NCBI RefSeq assembly: GCF_008329715.1 | Contig: NZ_VTSR01000005.1 | Span: 62,001 to 126,000 of the forward strand | Direction of reading: 5' to 3' | Source of the DNA: Gimesia chilikensis | GTDB taxonomy: Bacteria > Planctomycetota > Planctomycetia > Planctomycetales > Planctomycetaceae | DNA length: 64,000 nucleotides | In this document: in pieces, positions 8,137 through 18,700 of the stretch | How the letters are laid out: each line of letters begins with the position of its first letter | Numbering within the stretch: position 1 is the first letter of the stretch | Notes under the pieces: model-generated | Database searches by the model: none | What the model was told of the DNA's origin: nothing | The model's input: only the letters and a program-made list of their open reading frames with translations | Translations under genes and position numbers: made by a program

Positions 8137-8985
8137 CTATTCCTGGATCACACGAAACGGCGAGTCGAATTCAGTTGCAGCCGCCGGTTCAATTGTCTCG
8201 GCAGACATCTGTTGAAACGGGTTCTCTTCTGCAGGATCCTCGGTCACCATCGCTGGTTGTTCTTCGAATGAGATTCGTGCAGGCTCAGCTGGCACGAGCT
8301 GTTTTCGTGAACGAGGCTTTTCGCGGCTGGCGGTCTGAATCTGAGAGCTGCTATCCAGACGAGCCACTCTTAGTGAAGAGGTTGCCTGGAAGGTGCGACC
8401 ATCCTGAGATTTCATTCTCACCAGGAGGGTCAAATCCTCGCTGGCGGGGGCACTTTGCCAGGGGAGTTCGAAGCGGAAACCCGAACCAGCAAAACCTGAG
8501 TACCAGTGAGAGCGGACTTCCTGGCTGTCGAATTTCCAGATCCCGACGCGACGCTGATTCTCGGGTTGATTCAGATCGACCAGTTCCAGTTCGAGATCAG
8601 CGGGCAGTTTGACGGTCTCGCCATCCACATCATGCGGCGTGATGACGGTGGTCCAGAGTTCGTCTCCCGGCTTGCTGTCGAGATCGACTCCCCCGGTCAG
8701 CAGGCTGTTGACTTTGACGCCCGTTACCCGAAACAGCGTCTTGGACTGCTCGGGCAGCAGGCCACCGTTGGACGATTTGGCCAGCTGCCTCTGCATGGAC
8801 TCAGACTGCTCGCGGGCAGACTGCAGCGCCTGCTGCGATTCTTTGAGATCTCGCTGCAGAGCGAAAATGTTGTCTTCCTGGTCGCGCAATCGCGCTTCAA
8901 GAAGATCCGTATTGCCGCGACCTCCGCACCCGGAGAGGGTGAGAATCAACATCAACGACATCCATGTCGTAAGGTATTGCTTCAT
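8137..8985 (-). CDS. Putative lipoprotein with N-terminal coiled coil
   Basis: A 282-residue protein. The signal peptide ends in the lipobox LSGC with the lipidated cysteine at residue 20. Residues about 27-75 form a heptad-like Gln/Glu/Arg-rich coiled coil. The C-terminal half (about 80-215) is predicted beta-rich and contains several Trp residues, followed by a low-complexity tail. The role is unknown. A coiled-coil stalk with a beta domain suggests an envelope scaffold. It is transcribed towards the shared terminator at 8078-8113. No family was recognised. Confidence 0.7.
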   Translation of the reverse strand: MKQYLTTWMSLMLILTLSGCGGRGNTDLLEARLRDQEDNIFALQRDLKESQQALQSAREQSESMQRQLAKSSNGGLLPEQSKTLFRVTGVKVNSLLTGGVDLDSKPGDELWTTVITPHDVDGETVKLPADLELELVDLNQPENQRRVGIWKFDSQEVRSHWYSGFAGSGFRFELPWQSAPASEDLTLLVRMKSQDGRTFQATSSLRVARLDSSSQIQTASREKPRSRKQLVPAEPARISFEEQPAMVTEDPAEENPFQQMSAETIEPAAATEFDSPFRVIQE

Positions 8986-9041
8986 TGGAAATCAATTAAA
9001 ACAGAAGATCCCTCTTCTGTCTCCTCTTGTCAGAGTTAAGA

Positions 9042-9647
<606 letters not shown>

Positions 9648-9719
9648 GTAAAACTCACTTCAATTGATGGTAGATTGATGTTGGATCGTCATGGGGCAGC
9701 ATGTCTGCCGACGTCTGTT

Positions 9720-10346
9720 TTATTTCTTGTCTTTGTCGCTGGTATCACGGACCAGAACTTCATCGACCAGTCCATACTCGACCGATTCGGCTGAAGAGAG
9801 GAAGCGGTCACGGGAGGTATCCAGGGCGATTTTTTCGATGGACTGACCAGTGTGATCGGCCAGAATTTTATTCAAAATTTCCCGGGTATCGAGGATGTCC
9901 TTAGCCTGAATTTCGATGTCGGAAACCTGACCACCCACCTCACCGTAAGGCTGGTGAATCATCATTTTGGCGTGCGGCAGAATATAACGTTTGCCCTTCT
10001 GTCCCCCGGCAACCAGGATCGCTCCACCACTGGCAGCCAGACCAACACAATAGGTGGCGACATCACATTCGATGAACTGCATCGTATCGTAAATGGCCAT
10101 CGTGGATGTCACAGAACCACCGGGTGAGTTGACGTAAAGATGGATGTCTTGGTGGCGGTTTTCGGACTGCAGATAGAGCAGTTTCATCACGATCAGATTC
10201 GCACTGGCATCATTAATGACGCTGTCCAGAAAGATGATCCGGTTGTCCAGCAGAAGGTCACCAATGCCCATCTGGCGCTGCTGGGAATAGCTTCTGGCAC
10301 GTTGATTCGCCTGAGTCGGCATCTGCCCTGATAAGGGATCGAACAT
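9720..10346 (-). CDS. clpP: ATP-dependent Clp protease proteolytic subunit (paralogue 1)
   Basis: A 208-residue S14 peptidase. The triad is Ser106 in GLAASGGA, His131 in MMIHQPYG and Asp180 in DTSRDRF. The usual Met after the nucleophile is Gly in this copy. It has an N-terminal extension of about 25 residues relative to paralogue 2, which may be a propeptide or an axial loop. It is first in the operon, downstream of a good promoter and a palindromic element. No trigger factor or clpX gene adjoins it, unlike in proteobacteria. Confidence 0.96.
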   Translation of the reverse strand: MFDPLSGQMPTQANQRARSYSQQRQMGIGDLLLDNRIIFLDSVINDASANLIVMKLLYLQSENRHQDIHLYVNSPGGSVTSTMAIYDTMQFIECDVATYCVGLAASGGAILVAGGQKGKRYILPHAKMMIHQPYGEVGGQVSDIEIQAKDILDTREILNKILADHTGQSIEKIALDTSRDRFLSSAESVEYGLVDEVLVRDTSDKDKK

Positions 10347-10393
10347 GATTGTATCCTGAGATGTAATAGTATGCTTTAGTGAATCGTGACGAG

Positions 10394-10409
10394 GTTAATT
10401 CTAGTTAAC
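10394..10409. promoter_or_regulatory. Inverted repeat in the clpP leader, possible operator
   Basis: GTTAATTCTAGTTAAC is an inverted repeat (GTTAA, six-base spacer, TTAAC). It lies just downstream of the candidate clpP -10 element, where a repressor could block transcription. It does not resemble CIRCE. The binding protein is unknown. Confidence 0.3.
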
Positions 10410-10432
10410 GCTCACATCTGTTTGAACCAACG

Positions 10433-10461
10433 ACTATCGCTGCTGCTGGAAAAACCGTCAA
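10433..10461 (-). promoter_or_regulatory. Candidate promoter of the clpP operon
   Basis: On the minus strand, TTGACG (10456-10461, 5 of 6) and GATAGT (10433-10438, 4 of 6) are separated by exactly 17 bp. The -10 element is about 87 bp before the first clpP start. Confidence 0.55.
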
Positions 10462-10726
10462 GTTGCAGCCCGTTATTTTCTCTGGCTCGAAGCGGCTGAG
10501 ACACTCCCCTGTCTGATCCCCAGGCAGGCGCACAGTCACTCCTATTTTAGTTTCTGAGTTTATATTGTTCCTTATCCGATTTCCCCTTGTTTCGTCAAGA
10601 GACGTTATGTGGAGATCCACCTGACGGTACAGTGCTTTTAACCAGACACCGCTCTCATATCAAAAGCTTAGGGGCGCACCCCACCAGCAAAAAGTGTACA
10701 GGACAACAGATTGTATTCCACGACGT

Positions 10727-10759
10727 AAAAAAACACCAGAGACCATAGAATCTCTGGTG
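10727..10759 (-). terminator. Rho-independent terminator after the DUF1559 cluster
   Basis: CACCAGAGA (10734-10742) pairs with TCTCTGGTG (10751-10759). Seven A residues at 10727-10733 give a U-tract on the minus-strand transcript. It follows the gene ending at 10828. The stem sequence is the same as in the terminator at 14250-14277. Confidence 0.85.
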
Positions 10760-10827
10760 CAATGAGTACAAATCGAACGGCGAGCAGTCAGTCGACATTC
10801 AGAAAAATCGCCAGTCCCCCTGTTTTA

Positions 10828-11874
10828 TCAGAATCCAGATTGGGAGACTACATCCTGACCGTATCGTAAACCAGCGGGGGTCAGCAGGCGGGCATAAACC
10901 CGTGGATCCATCTGCGGTGACAATGATTTCCCACTCCCGTCACACAAGACTACATTCACAGCACCACTGGGGTGTCTCGAACTGGGGCGCCAGGCTTGCC
11001 CTTCCCCAGCGGAATAGTTCGCGTTGATTCGCGAATCAGAGTGGTCCGTTTTCAGATTAAAATCAGCCGGCAACTTCAGTGTGAAACCAGTCAGAATCCC
11101 TTCCACATCGACTCCAAACCCCAGATCGCCGGTATAGATTGATGACCACTTTCCCGCCTGCAGGTTTTCTGAGAGCATCAGAGTCTGCGTCATTCCATCA
11201 GCTGCTGCGATATAATCGAGCGTCATGCCAGACTTCCAGGGCCGCCAGAATACCCCCGAGGCAAACTTGACGGGCAGGTCGGTGTCATTCTCGGGATCAG
11301 AATCAAATCCGCCATCTGGACTGTCCACAACGTGAGACGTATCTGCTGATGAATTGTAATTGGACGTCACATATCCGATGTTCGCACAATAAGAGAGCCC
11401 GCCAGATTTCACCGTATCAGGATCATCCGGGCAGACAAAGATCGGAATTTGAGCCGCGTTGAATCGATCGAGATCTGCTTTCGCACGCAGTTGGGCCGCG
11501 GACGTCTCCCCTGCCGCGACATAGGCAGCCAGTTCCCAGCGTTGATAAAACGCGACCTGATCCAGATATGGCAGGGTCATCACAAACAGCGACATATCAT
11601 CATTGCCAGCATTTTCACCAGCACCATGAATCTGGTTGGGACTGACCAGCGGAGGCAGATACGCATTCGCCTCGGAAGAATAATTGATCACAGCCAGACC
11701 GACGTTCCTCAAATTATTGAGACAGGAGAGGCCTCTGTAATTATTCCTTGTCCGCTGAATCGCGGAGAGACTGAGTGATCCCAGCAGCGTGATCACGGCC
11801 AGCGTGATTAACAATTCGACCCAGGTAAATCCCCGCCGCTGGGAGCTCTCATTTTTCCGTTTCCCGCTCTGCAT
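10828..11874 (-). CDS. DUF1559 type II secretion-like pseudopilin (copy 1)
   Basis: A 348-residue protein. A short basic leader ends RRG, followed by FTWVELLITLAVI, the class III prepilin cleavage site and hydrophobic helix with Glu5 present. The C-terminal part carries the DUF1559 signature, here [15 protein letters not shown] near 305, with ten residues between His and Asp-Gly where the family norm is nine. The ending [14 protein letters not shown] is shared with the other three copies. The expected fate is cleavage by prepilin peptidase and assembly or membrane anchoring. The function of the family is not established. It is the last gene of the tandem cluster and is followed by a terminator. 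Confidence 0.85.
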   Translation of the reverse strand: MQSGKRKNESSQRRGFTWVELLITLAVITLLGSLSLSAIQRTRNNYRGLSCLNNLRNVGLAVINYSSEANAYLPPLVSPNQIHGAGENAGNDDMSLFVMTLPYLDQVAFYQRWELAAYVAAGETSAAQLRAKADLDRFNAAQIPIFVCPDDPDTVKSGGLSYCANIGYVTSNYNSSADTSHVVDSPDGGFDSDPENDTDLPVKFASGVFWRPWKSGMTLDYIAAADGMTQTLMLSENLQAGKWSSIYTGDLGFGVDVEGILTGFTLKLPADFNLKTDHSDSRINANYSAGEGQAWRPSSRHPSGAVNVVLCDGSGKSLSPQMDPRVYARLLTPAGLRYGQDVVSQSGF

Positions 11875-11933
11875 TTCACACTCTCGATTCCCGATTTGAT
11901 CAGCTCATATCAGATTGGATTTGGACACCTGGA

Positions 11934-12989
11934 TCAGAAGGAAGAACCATCCACTTCTGTCTGGCCATAACGCAGCCCTGTCGGAGTCAGTAGTCTGGCA
12001 TAGACAGCAGGGTCCATTTCAGGCGTGAGTGATTTACCACTGCCATCACAGAAAATGACATTTACTGCACCACTGGGATGGTTGGAACTGGGACGCCAGG
12101 CCTGCGATTTGGGAGCACTCAAATTCGCGCCGATTCGCGAATCGGTCCCCGCTGTCGTGTTTTTCAAATCAAATACGATCGGTAAAACGAGTGACACAGA
12201 TCCCTTCGGATAGACGCCCTGCATATCGATGCCAAATCCCAGACTGCCTGTATCGGTCGACGACCAGTTGCCTGCCTGAAGATTTTCAGAGAGCATCAAA
12301 GTCTGGGTCAGTCCATCTCCTGCCGAGATGATATCAAGTGACATGCGAGTCGAATAAGGGCGCCAGAAAACTCCGGAAGCGAACTTCACCGGGATGTCTG
12401 CAATCGTTGTCACGTCGCCATCCAGCCCGCCATCGGCGCTGTCGGGACGGTGCATCCTGTCACCTGCAGTATTATAATTAGCGGTCACATAACCCACATT
12501 GGCGACATAAGAAAGCGCCCCTGGCTCATCGTTCAAGGGGTCATTCGGGCAGACAAAAATCGGGAACACCTGCTTCTGTAAATCTGCCAGGATCTTTAAC
12601 TGAGTATCATCAGCATCAAATCGCGCTGCCTGAGTCGCCGCCTGATCCCATCTTAGTCTGAACATGACCGCATCCAGGTAAGGGAGCACTGTGATACACC
12701 AGTTGACATCATTCTTACCTGTATTTGCGTGAGGCACCGTCACCAGGGACGGATCCAAATTTGTTTCAACCAGCAGAGGCAGATGTGAATTAGCGCCTGA
12801 TGAATAATTCACCACTGCCAGTCCAATGTTTCGCAGACGATTCAAACATTGTACTTTTCTGGCAGCGAGTCCACTGGTAGGGACAGCAGGAAGAACTAAT
12901 GCGAACAGGAGGCAGCTGACTACAATCACAACGACCAGATCTGTCAGCGAGAACCCCCGCCGCGAAGAATTAGCACTCATCCGCTTCAT
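11934..12989 (-). CDS. DUF1559 type II secretion-like pseudopilin (copy 2)
   Basis: A 351-residue protein starting at the ATG at 12989, eight bases after AGGAGG. The leader ends SSRRG and the mature helix reads FSLTDLVVVIVVS, so the normally invariant Glu5 is Asp. The DUF1559 signature is [15 protein letters not shown] (ten-residue spacer). Its closest relatives are copies 3 and 4, with the shared block MLSENLQAGNWSSTDTGSLG near 235-254. It lies 59 bp upstream of copy 1 and 79 bp downstream of copy 3, which fits co-transcription. Confidence 0.85.
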   Translation of the reverse strand: MKRMSANSSRRGFSLTDLVVVIVVSCLLFALVLPAVPTSGLAARKVQCLNRLRNIGLAVVNYSSGANSHLPLLVETNLDPSLVTVPHANTGKNDVNWCITVLPYLDAVMFRLRWDQAATQAARFDADDTQLKILADLQKQVFPIFVCPNDPLNDEPGALSYVANVGYVTANYNTAGDRMHRPDSADGGLDGDVTTIADIPVKFASGVFWRPYSTRMSLDIISAGDGLTQTLMLSENLQAGNWSSTDTGSLGFGIDMQGVYPKGSVSLVLPIVFDLKNTTAGTDSRIGANLSAPKSQAWRPSSNHPSGAVNVIFCDGSGKSLTPEMDPAVYARLLTPTGLRYGQTEVDGSSF

Positions 12990-13068
12990 CTCAATTACCT
13001 CCTGAATCCGGGCTAAATCATTCCTGATCCATAAGGATCACGCTTCGGCCCGCTGCAAGTAGCCTGGA

Positions 13069-14130
13069 TCAGAAGGAATCTTCGTCAAGCTCTGACTGGC
13101 CGTTTGGTTGTCCCGCTGGAGTGATGAGTCGGGCGTAGATTCCTGGATCAATATCTGGGCTTAGCGATCTTCCACTGCCATCACAGAAGATGACATTCAC
13201 GACACCACCGGGGTGATTTGAACTGGGCCGCCAGGCCTGACTTTTTTTCGCGCCGGTCTGGGATCCAATGCGGGAGTCCGTCGAGGTTGTGGCATTCTCC
13301 AGAGTGAAATCCGTTGGCAGTGTGAGTTGAGTTGTGCCGCTGGAATACATGCCCTGCATGTCGATGCCAAAACCGAGACTGCCGGTGTCGGTGGACGACC
13401 AGTTGCCCGCCTGCAGATTTTCTGAGAGCATCAGTGTCTGCCTCAGACCATCCCCTTTCTGGGAGATGAAGTCGAGTGACATGCGGGATGTATAAGGTCG
13501 CCAGAAAACTCCGGTGGCAAATTTCACCGGGATGTCTGCTGTTGTCTTGATGTCGCCATCCAGCCCGCCGTCGGCACTGTCGGGACGGTGCGCTCTGTCA
13601 GTCGCGGTATTATAATGAGAGGTTACATAACCCACATTCGCGACATAAGAGAGTGCCCCCTGTTCTGTGTTCGCCGCGTCGTCAGGGCAGGTGAAGACGG
13701 GGAAACGTGTCGCATTCAGATTCGTCAGTAACGAAACCGCTTCTGCATTCATCGTGGCACTGGAAGCCTGGCTGGCGGTCTCATCCCAGCGCTGGCGAAA
13801 ACCGATGTTATCCAGGAAAGGCAGAATCGTTGTGCACCAGGTGAGGTCATCATGAGTCGCCTGTGGATTGGGGGCATCCTCGGTAGAAACGCTCATATTC
13901 GGATCCACCAGCAGCGGCAGTTCCGCATTTGCTCCGGAGGAGAAGTTAACGACAGCCAGGCCCACGTTTCGCATCCTATTCAGGCAGGCTATTTTTCTGG
14001 AGGGAGCCCGGGCGCTTTCCAGCGCGGGTAGAGTCAGTGCCACCAGGATTACAATAATCACGATCACCACAATTAATTCGGTCAGTGAGAAACCGTTTCG
14101 CTCCGGTCGTTTTGTTTTTTGAATCTGCAT
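13069..14130 (-). CDS. DUF1559 type II secretion-like pseudopilin (copy 3)
   Basis: A 353-residue protein. The ATG at 14130 is preferred over one nine codons upstream because AAGGGG lies seven to eight bases before it. The prepilin segment is RNG then FSLTELIVVIVII, with Glu5 intact. The DUF1559 motif reads HPGGVVNVIFCDGSG. It is highly similar to copy 2 across the body, including HRPDSADGGLDGD near 185. It is probably the first gene of a copy 3-2-1 unit, because the terminator at 14250-14277 separates it from copy 4. Confidence 0.85.
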   Translation of the reverse strand: MQIQKTKRPERNGFSLTELIVVIVIIVILVALTLPALESARAPSRKIACLNRMRNVGLAVVNFSSGANAELPLLVDPNMSVSTEDAPNPQATHDDLTWCTTILPFLDNIGFRQRWDETASQASSATMNAEAVSLLTNLNATRFPVFTCPDDAANTEQGALSYVANVGYVTSHYNTATDRAHRPDSADGGLDGDIKTTADIPVKFATGVFWRPYTSRMSLDFISQKGDGLRQTLMLSENLQAGNWSSTDTGSLGFGIDMQGMYSSGTTQLTLPTDFTLENATTSTDSRIGSQTGAKKSQAWRPSSNHPGGVVNVIFCDGSGRSLSPDIDPGIYARLITPAGQPNGQSELDEDSF

Positions 14131-14249
14131 GCGAGTGCCCCTTAAAAGAAATGACAAAGAGAGGTGTCTCGTGCGCTTCTAAAGTCTATTCTGAAACAGA
14201 CGAACAGAAAGCACACGCCCATACAGTATGCGGTCGAGATATGAAAAAA

Positions 14250-14277
14250 GCACCAGAGACCCGCTGATCTCTGGTGC
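14250..14277 (-). terminator. Terminator after DUF1559 copy 4
   Basis: GCACCAGAGA (14250-14259) pairs with TCTCTGGTGC (14268-14277). Six A residues precede it at 14244-14249, giving a U-tract on the minus-strand transcript. The stem is nearly identical to that at 10734-10759, so gene and terminator may have been duplicated together. Confidence 0.85.
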
Positions 14278-14339
14278 CCGTTTGTTTGAACCGATTTGAG
14301 AAAATGACTCAAATGATGGTTGCAGGATCAGTCTTCAGA

Positions 14340-15437
14340 TTAGAAGGATGATCCATCAACAACAGCCTGACCATAACGCAGACCAGCAGGTGTCAGCAGA
14401 CGAGCGTAAACGCCACCATCCATCTGTGGTGTCAGTGATTTTCCACTGCCGTCACAGAGGATCACGTTCACAGCACCACTGGGATGGTTTGAGCTGGGAC
14501 GCCAGGCGGATCCCTTGGCTGCGGCCAGGTTAGAACCGATGCGGGAATCATTGCTTGTAACGCTATTCTGCAGATTGAATGTTGGGCTGGCGGTGCCTAA
14601 GTTCAGAGAACCTGTATTCATGCTCAATCCAGCCATATCAACGCCGAACCCAAGACTGCCTGTATACAAGTTACCATTATCCAATGGATCCACGAATGAC
14701 CAATCACCTGCCTGCAGGTTTTCAGTGATCATCAGTGTTTGAGTCAGACCATCCGCAGCCGAAATGTAATCGAGCGACATCCGCGAGGTGCTGGGACGCC
14801 AGAAAACACCGGTTGCAAATTTGATGGGAAGAGTTGCTGTTGTCATCGCAGTCCCATCCAGGGCAAGGTCGCTGCCTGGGCCATGATCCAGATCGCCAGC
14901 GCTGTTATAGCTACCAGTTACATATCCGGTGTTCACAACGAAAGAGAGTGCTCCCGCGTCAGTATTGAACTGATCGTCGGGACATGTGAAGACAGGAAAG
15001 CGGTTCCGGTTCATGCTGATAAAAGCATTGAAGTTCGCATGTGAGCTTCCGCCGGTTGAGGCATCTGCGATCTGACTGGCGTACTGATCCCATCTCTGAC
15101 GGAAACCAACATTGTCCAGGAAGGGCAGAATTGTGGTACACCATGACAGGTCATCCCAACGCTGGTTGGTATTGGTCCCAGATGGATCGTAGACAACGTT
15201 ATTGTCAACGAGCAGTGGCAGCTGTGAGTTAGCGCCTGAGGAGAAGTTGACCACAGCCAGGCCGACGTTCCGCATGTTATTCAGGCAGGACACTTTCCGT
15301 GCAGCGGCACGGGCACTCTGGATCGCCGGCAGTGTCAGCGAGACCAGGATACCGATGATGGTGATGACCACCAGCAGTTCGATCAGCGTAAACCCTTTAC
15401 GCTTTTGCAGTTTTTGTTTTACTCTAAGAGTATGCAT
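14340..15437 (-). CDS. DUF1559 type II secretion-like pseudopilin (copy 4)
   Basis: A 365-residue protein. The ATG at 15437 is chosen because GAGGAG sits seven bases before it. Upstream GTG and ATG codons overlap that ribosome binding site. The prepilin site is textbook (KRKG, then [13 protein letters not shown]). The DUF1559 motif is [15 protein letters not shown] near 325. It has its own promoter and terminator, so it is probably an independent unit. It is the copy closest to the family consensus and could be the ancestor of the other three. Confidence 0.87.
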   Translation of the reverse strand: MHTLRVKQKLQKRKGFTLIELLVVITIIGILVSLTLPAIQSARAAARKVSCLNNMRNVGLAVVNFSSGANSQLPLLVDNNVVYDPSGTNTNQRWDDLSWCTTILPFLDNVGFRQRWDQYASQIADASTGGSSHANFNAFISMNRNRFPVFTCPDDQFNTDAGALSFVVNTGYVTGSYNSAGDLDHGPGSDLALDGTAMTTATLPIKFATGVFWRPSTSRMSLDYISAADGLTQTLMITENLQAGDWSFVDPLDNGNLYTGSLGFGVDMAGLSMNTGSLNLGTASPTFNLQNSVTSNDSRIGSNLAAAKGSAWRPSSNHPSGAVNVILCDGSGKSLTPQMDGGVYARLLTPAGLRYGQAVVDGSSF

Positions 15438-15472
15438 TGTCATTCTCCTCACTAAGAATACGGTTCAAACTG

Positions 15473-15501
15473 ATTATATATTACTTGTTTACAAGTAGCA
15501 A
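15473..15501 (-). promoter_or_regulatory. Promoter of DUF1559 copy 4
   Basis: On the minus strand, TTGCTA (15496-15501) and a perfect TATAAT (15473-15478) are separated by 17 bp. The -10 element is about 36 bp before the start codon. This is the best -10 element seen in the window. Confidence 0.65.
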
Positions 15502-15732
15502 AAACAAACTCTAATTCGACGTGTTTTGACAGGAATCCGACGCTTCTCCGGCTTTAACCTGCCTGATCGGAACAGACGTTGTAAACATCCACTCCTCATG
15601 ACTTTACCCAGTGGCCCGCAACCGAAGTTGTTCACTCAGGTAACATGGCTTTCCCCCTCTCAGTTGTGTCAGATTTATCAATTATACCCCATTGTCCAGT
15701 TAGACAAGCCGGGCAAAACAGTGTTTTATTGT

Positions 15733-18700
15733 TCAATCACTCTGAATTGACTGAATCAGATGCCTGTGACGCACCAGTCGTTTCCAGTGATCAAATTTTT
15801 TGGTCGATGGCTCGAAAGCTTCCTCTACTCGCGTACGATCTACCACAAAGAAGCCACGGTAATCAGCTTCGTGAATTGACCTCCCGTGAGCCCGATCTCC
15901 GATCTGGACCACATCATCATGAGTAGTCAACCCAGCCCCAGAAGCTTCAAAGTAAGCCACCGAAAGGAAGACCAGGAATGTATTACTGCGAGTCGTGGTA
16001 TTGCCCATTATCTTGGACAAAATCCGGTTACGTGAATGGAAGTCAACAGGACCATTTTGGTGTTCTGTCTGGGTAGCTACCTCAAATAACAAGCGTGGAT
16101 CGTTAGGGAAAGCAGACTGATCATTTGGCAGTGTGCGTAATAATGTATTTTCTCTTAAATCTCTAATACCCGTCGTTGCAGTATTTCTAGAACCAAAATA
16201 GTCAAAACTACGGAACGGACGAGATCCGGGAGTCCCTGGCAGAGGCTTGCCGGCAATAGGATCATCTGCATCGCGAGATACAATAAACTGCTCCCACCAG
16301 TTACGTGTTGATCCCTCAGCTGAATCATTCAATCTTTGCACCCTGTGGGCGTTGGTTACGTCTGTGTCGTAAGCGCCACCATCCAAGACACTACTGGATG
16401 TACCCATATCATCTATCAGGGCTGCCAGCACGGAAGGATGCCGCACAGTATTCAAATTGATTCTGCCGGGCACCCGGTAGTTAGTTAACGGGTTCTGCAA
16501 CTGTCGATGTATACGTGTGGGAACTTCCACATACTCAAATAATCGATACCAGTAATTATCATCCGAATCAGGTCCTGCATCATTCGGTCCATCAGGATTC
16601 AGAAATTTTTGAATCCCGGCGACCATAATATCGGTTCCAGCCTGTAGCCCCGAGGCGTCAACCAGAGCATATGTCATTAACCTATTATTTGTTTTTGCCG
16701 CACTGTTGGAACCATCCAGAATACTATTATTCGGACCGGTTGCCGAGACAGGCAAGGTCTGAGGGGCAACGATATCCTGAGTAGGCCCAACAATCGGTAT
16801 AGAAAAGAGCTCCACAGGGGAAGCAAAATCACGATCAAAATGGGGCTGCCAGAGAGTAAAAGCTGAAGGAGAAATCGAGTTCTGTTGACCGATCGTATTT
16901 CTAATATTACCAGTCGTATTATTTAATGTAGATGGTTCTCCAGTAGCCAGAGTTTTGTTTAGTGGCTGTTGGCGTTCCTGACTCTTCATGGCATTTCGAT
17001 CCAACTGTGCCTGTACCGCTGAAGCAGTATCTGAGGTGAGATCGAATTCACTTTTGGGTACATCAATCTGATCCACAAGAATCCAGGGATTATCCGAATC
17101 TGGAATAGGAGTACCTGTGCTCAGAAAAGTATCACGACCAAGATGTGCTTTTCGGAATAATTTGATTTTTACATTATTCGTCGTTGCACTTAACTGAGGC
17201 TCTGCCCGATCCAGAAAACTACCCACATTGGTAGTAATGTCTGTGAAACTACTGTCGAGTACCTTTACGAGTGTGCTGCTCGTGGCCTGGTCATTGACAA
17301 TATCAATTTTATCAGGGCCAGCAATCGACGTTGAAGGAATGATGGTTTCACCGGCCGTCGTGAATGCCATATCACCATCCAGGTCAACACGAAACTCGCT
17401 ATAAGGGTCCCCACCAGAAGATTCTAATGTATCTTGGGCACTAGTGCTGAGGATTGTAAACAGGCCCCCCGGGTTGATACTTCGATTACGTGGGATAGCA
17501 TAAGTGACCATGGCACCATCTACCTCCAAGCCCAGCATCCATTTTCCACGTGAACCGAATGAAACCGTATAAGGGCTCTGATTACGTAACTCTATTGCAG
17601 CAAAGAAGCGATTCTTATCGGTGCCATCTGTTTTATCATCCGGGAATTGCGTTACACTATGATCATTCATCTGATCCTTGCACTGTACTAGAGTGAACTC
17701 ACTTAAGGTCAGTGAAACAGCTTCCACTCCCCAGACGACAGAGCGTTGTGCCGTAGCCTGTTCAACAGCAGTGTTAGTGTAGGGGTTGTCGTCTAGATTC
17801 CATCCATCACTCAAATCAGTATCGTACTCGAAACGAGTCATTACATTGTCGGGATCCAGTGCATCAACTACGTTCACAGCAAATTGAGCCATTTGCAACA
17901 GGTCATCGGACGTGTAACTTCGCACTGTCGTGGCTGAAGGAGAATTGAGAGAATACAGCAGTGTGTAGATATCACGTGCCATCCGCTGACGATCATATCG
18001 AGCCCAGAATTCCTGCTGCGCATAAGTTGTTGGCGGATAAGAAGGCAAGCTAGTAACACTCCAGCCTGTGTTAATAACAGTGGCAGGCAGGGCATCCAAT
18101 ACAGTGTTACCATTCAAGTCCTCGCCTGCATCCAGCGAACCATTGTCGTTTAGATCTTCGCCAGGATGGGGTGTCAGCGGCCGATAAGAAATTGTCCGAC
18201 CAGTCCCCGTATTTTCGTAAACGAGTAACTGATTTAAATTCAATTTCATCTGATGAGGATTCGGATAGTCGGTAATACCTGTGGCCAACAAATCGCGCAA
18301 CTCAGGACGAAATGCACTGATAGAGTAGCTGGGTGGAAACTGATTAGTTGAAGCCCCATTGATAGACTGCGGTCGAGAAAACTGATTCCGATCCCAGCTT
18401 ATTGTTGTAAACTGCCTGCGACGATCATAGTCGCTAGCACCAGTAGTGCCGAAGTTCATCGGCATCAGGTCCTTAAGACGCGATGTGACTCCCGAGTTAA
18501 TAATATCGGTTCCCGACATCTGCAGATGGGCCATTTCTTCTGGGCCAAAGGGCTCATCGTAAGGCCGCTGAACCTTCTCCATATCGACTACGATCTCATC
18601 TGAATCGTCAAGTAAGTGACTGGTGCTTGCCACACTTCCTGGGGTGCCAAACAGGAAGGATGGCCAGCGGACGGATTCAGGGTAGGTTCCCAGTGCCAGT

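Larger units (their letters stand above)
10347..10827. other. Intergenic region between clpP operon start and DUF1559 gene end
   Basis: These 480 bp hold the clpP promoter, a palindromic element and the terminator of the next minus-strand gene, each listed separately. The rest (about 10465-10720) shows no convincing gene or RNA structure by eye. Confidence 0.6.

Noticed and set aside
10405-10620. A possible 71-residue protein upstream of clpP
   Set aside because: It overlaps the candidate clpP promoter and shows no motif or ribosome binding site.
17544-17559. CACGTG-centred sequence (TTTTCCACGTGAACCG) in the giant pseudopilin gene, resembling parS
   Set aside because: Only 12 of 16 positions match and it lies 12 kb from parB inside coding sequence, so it is within the range of chance for a 6-bp core.
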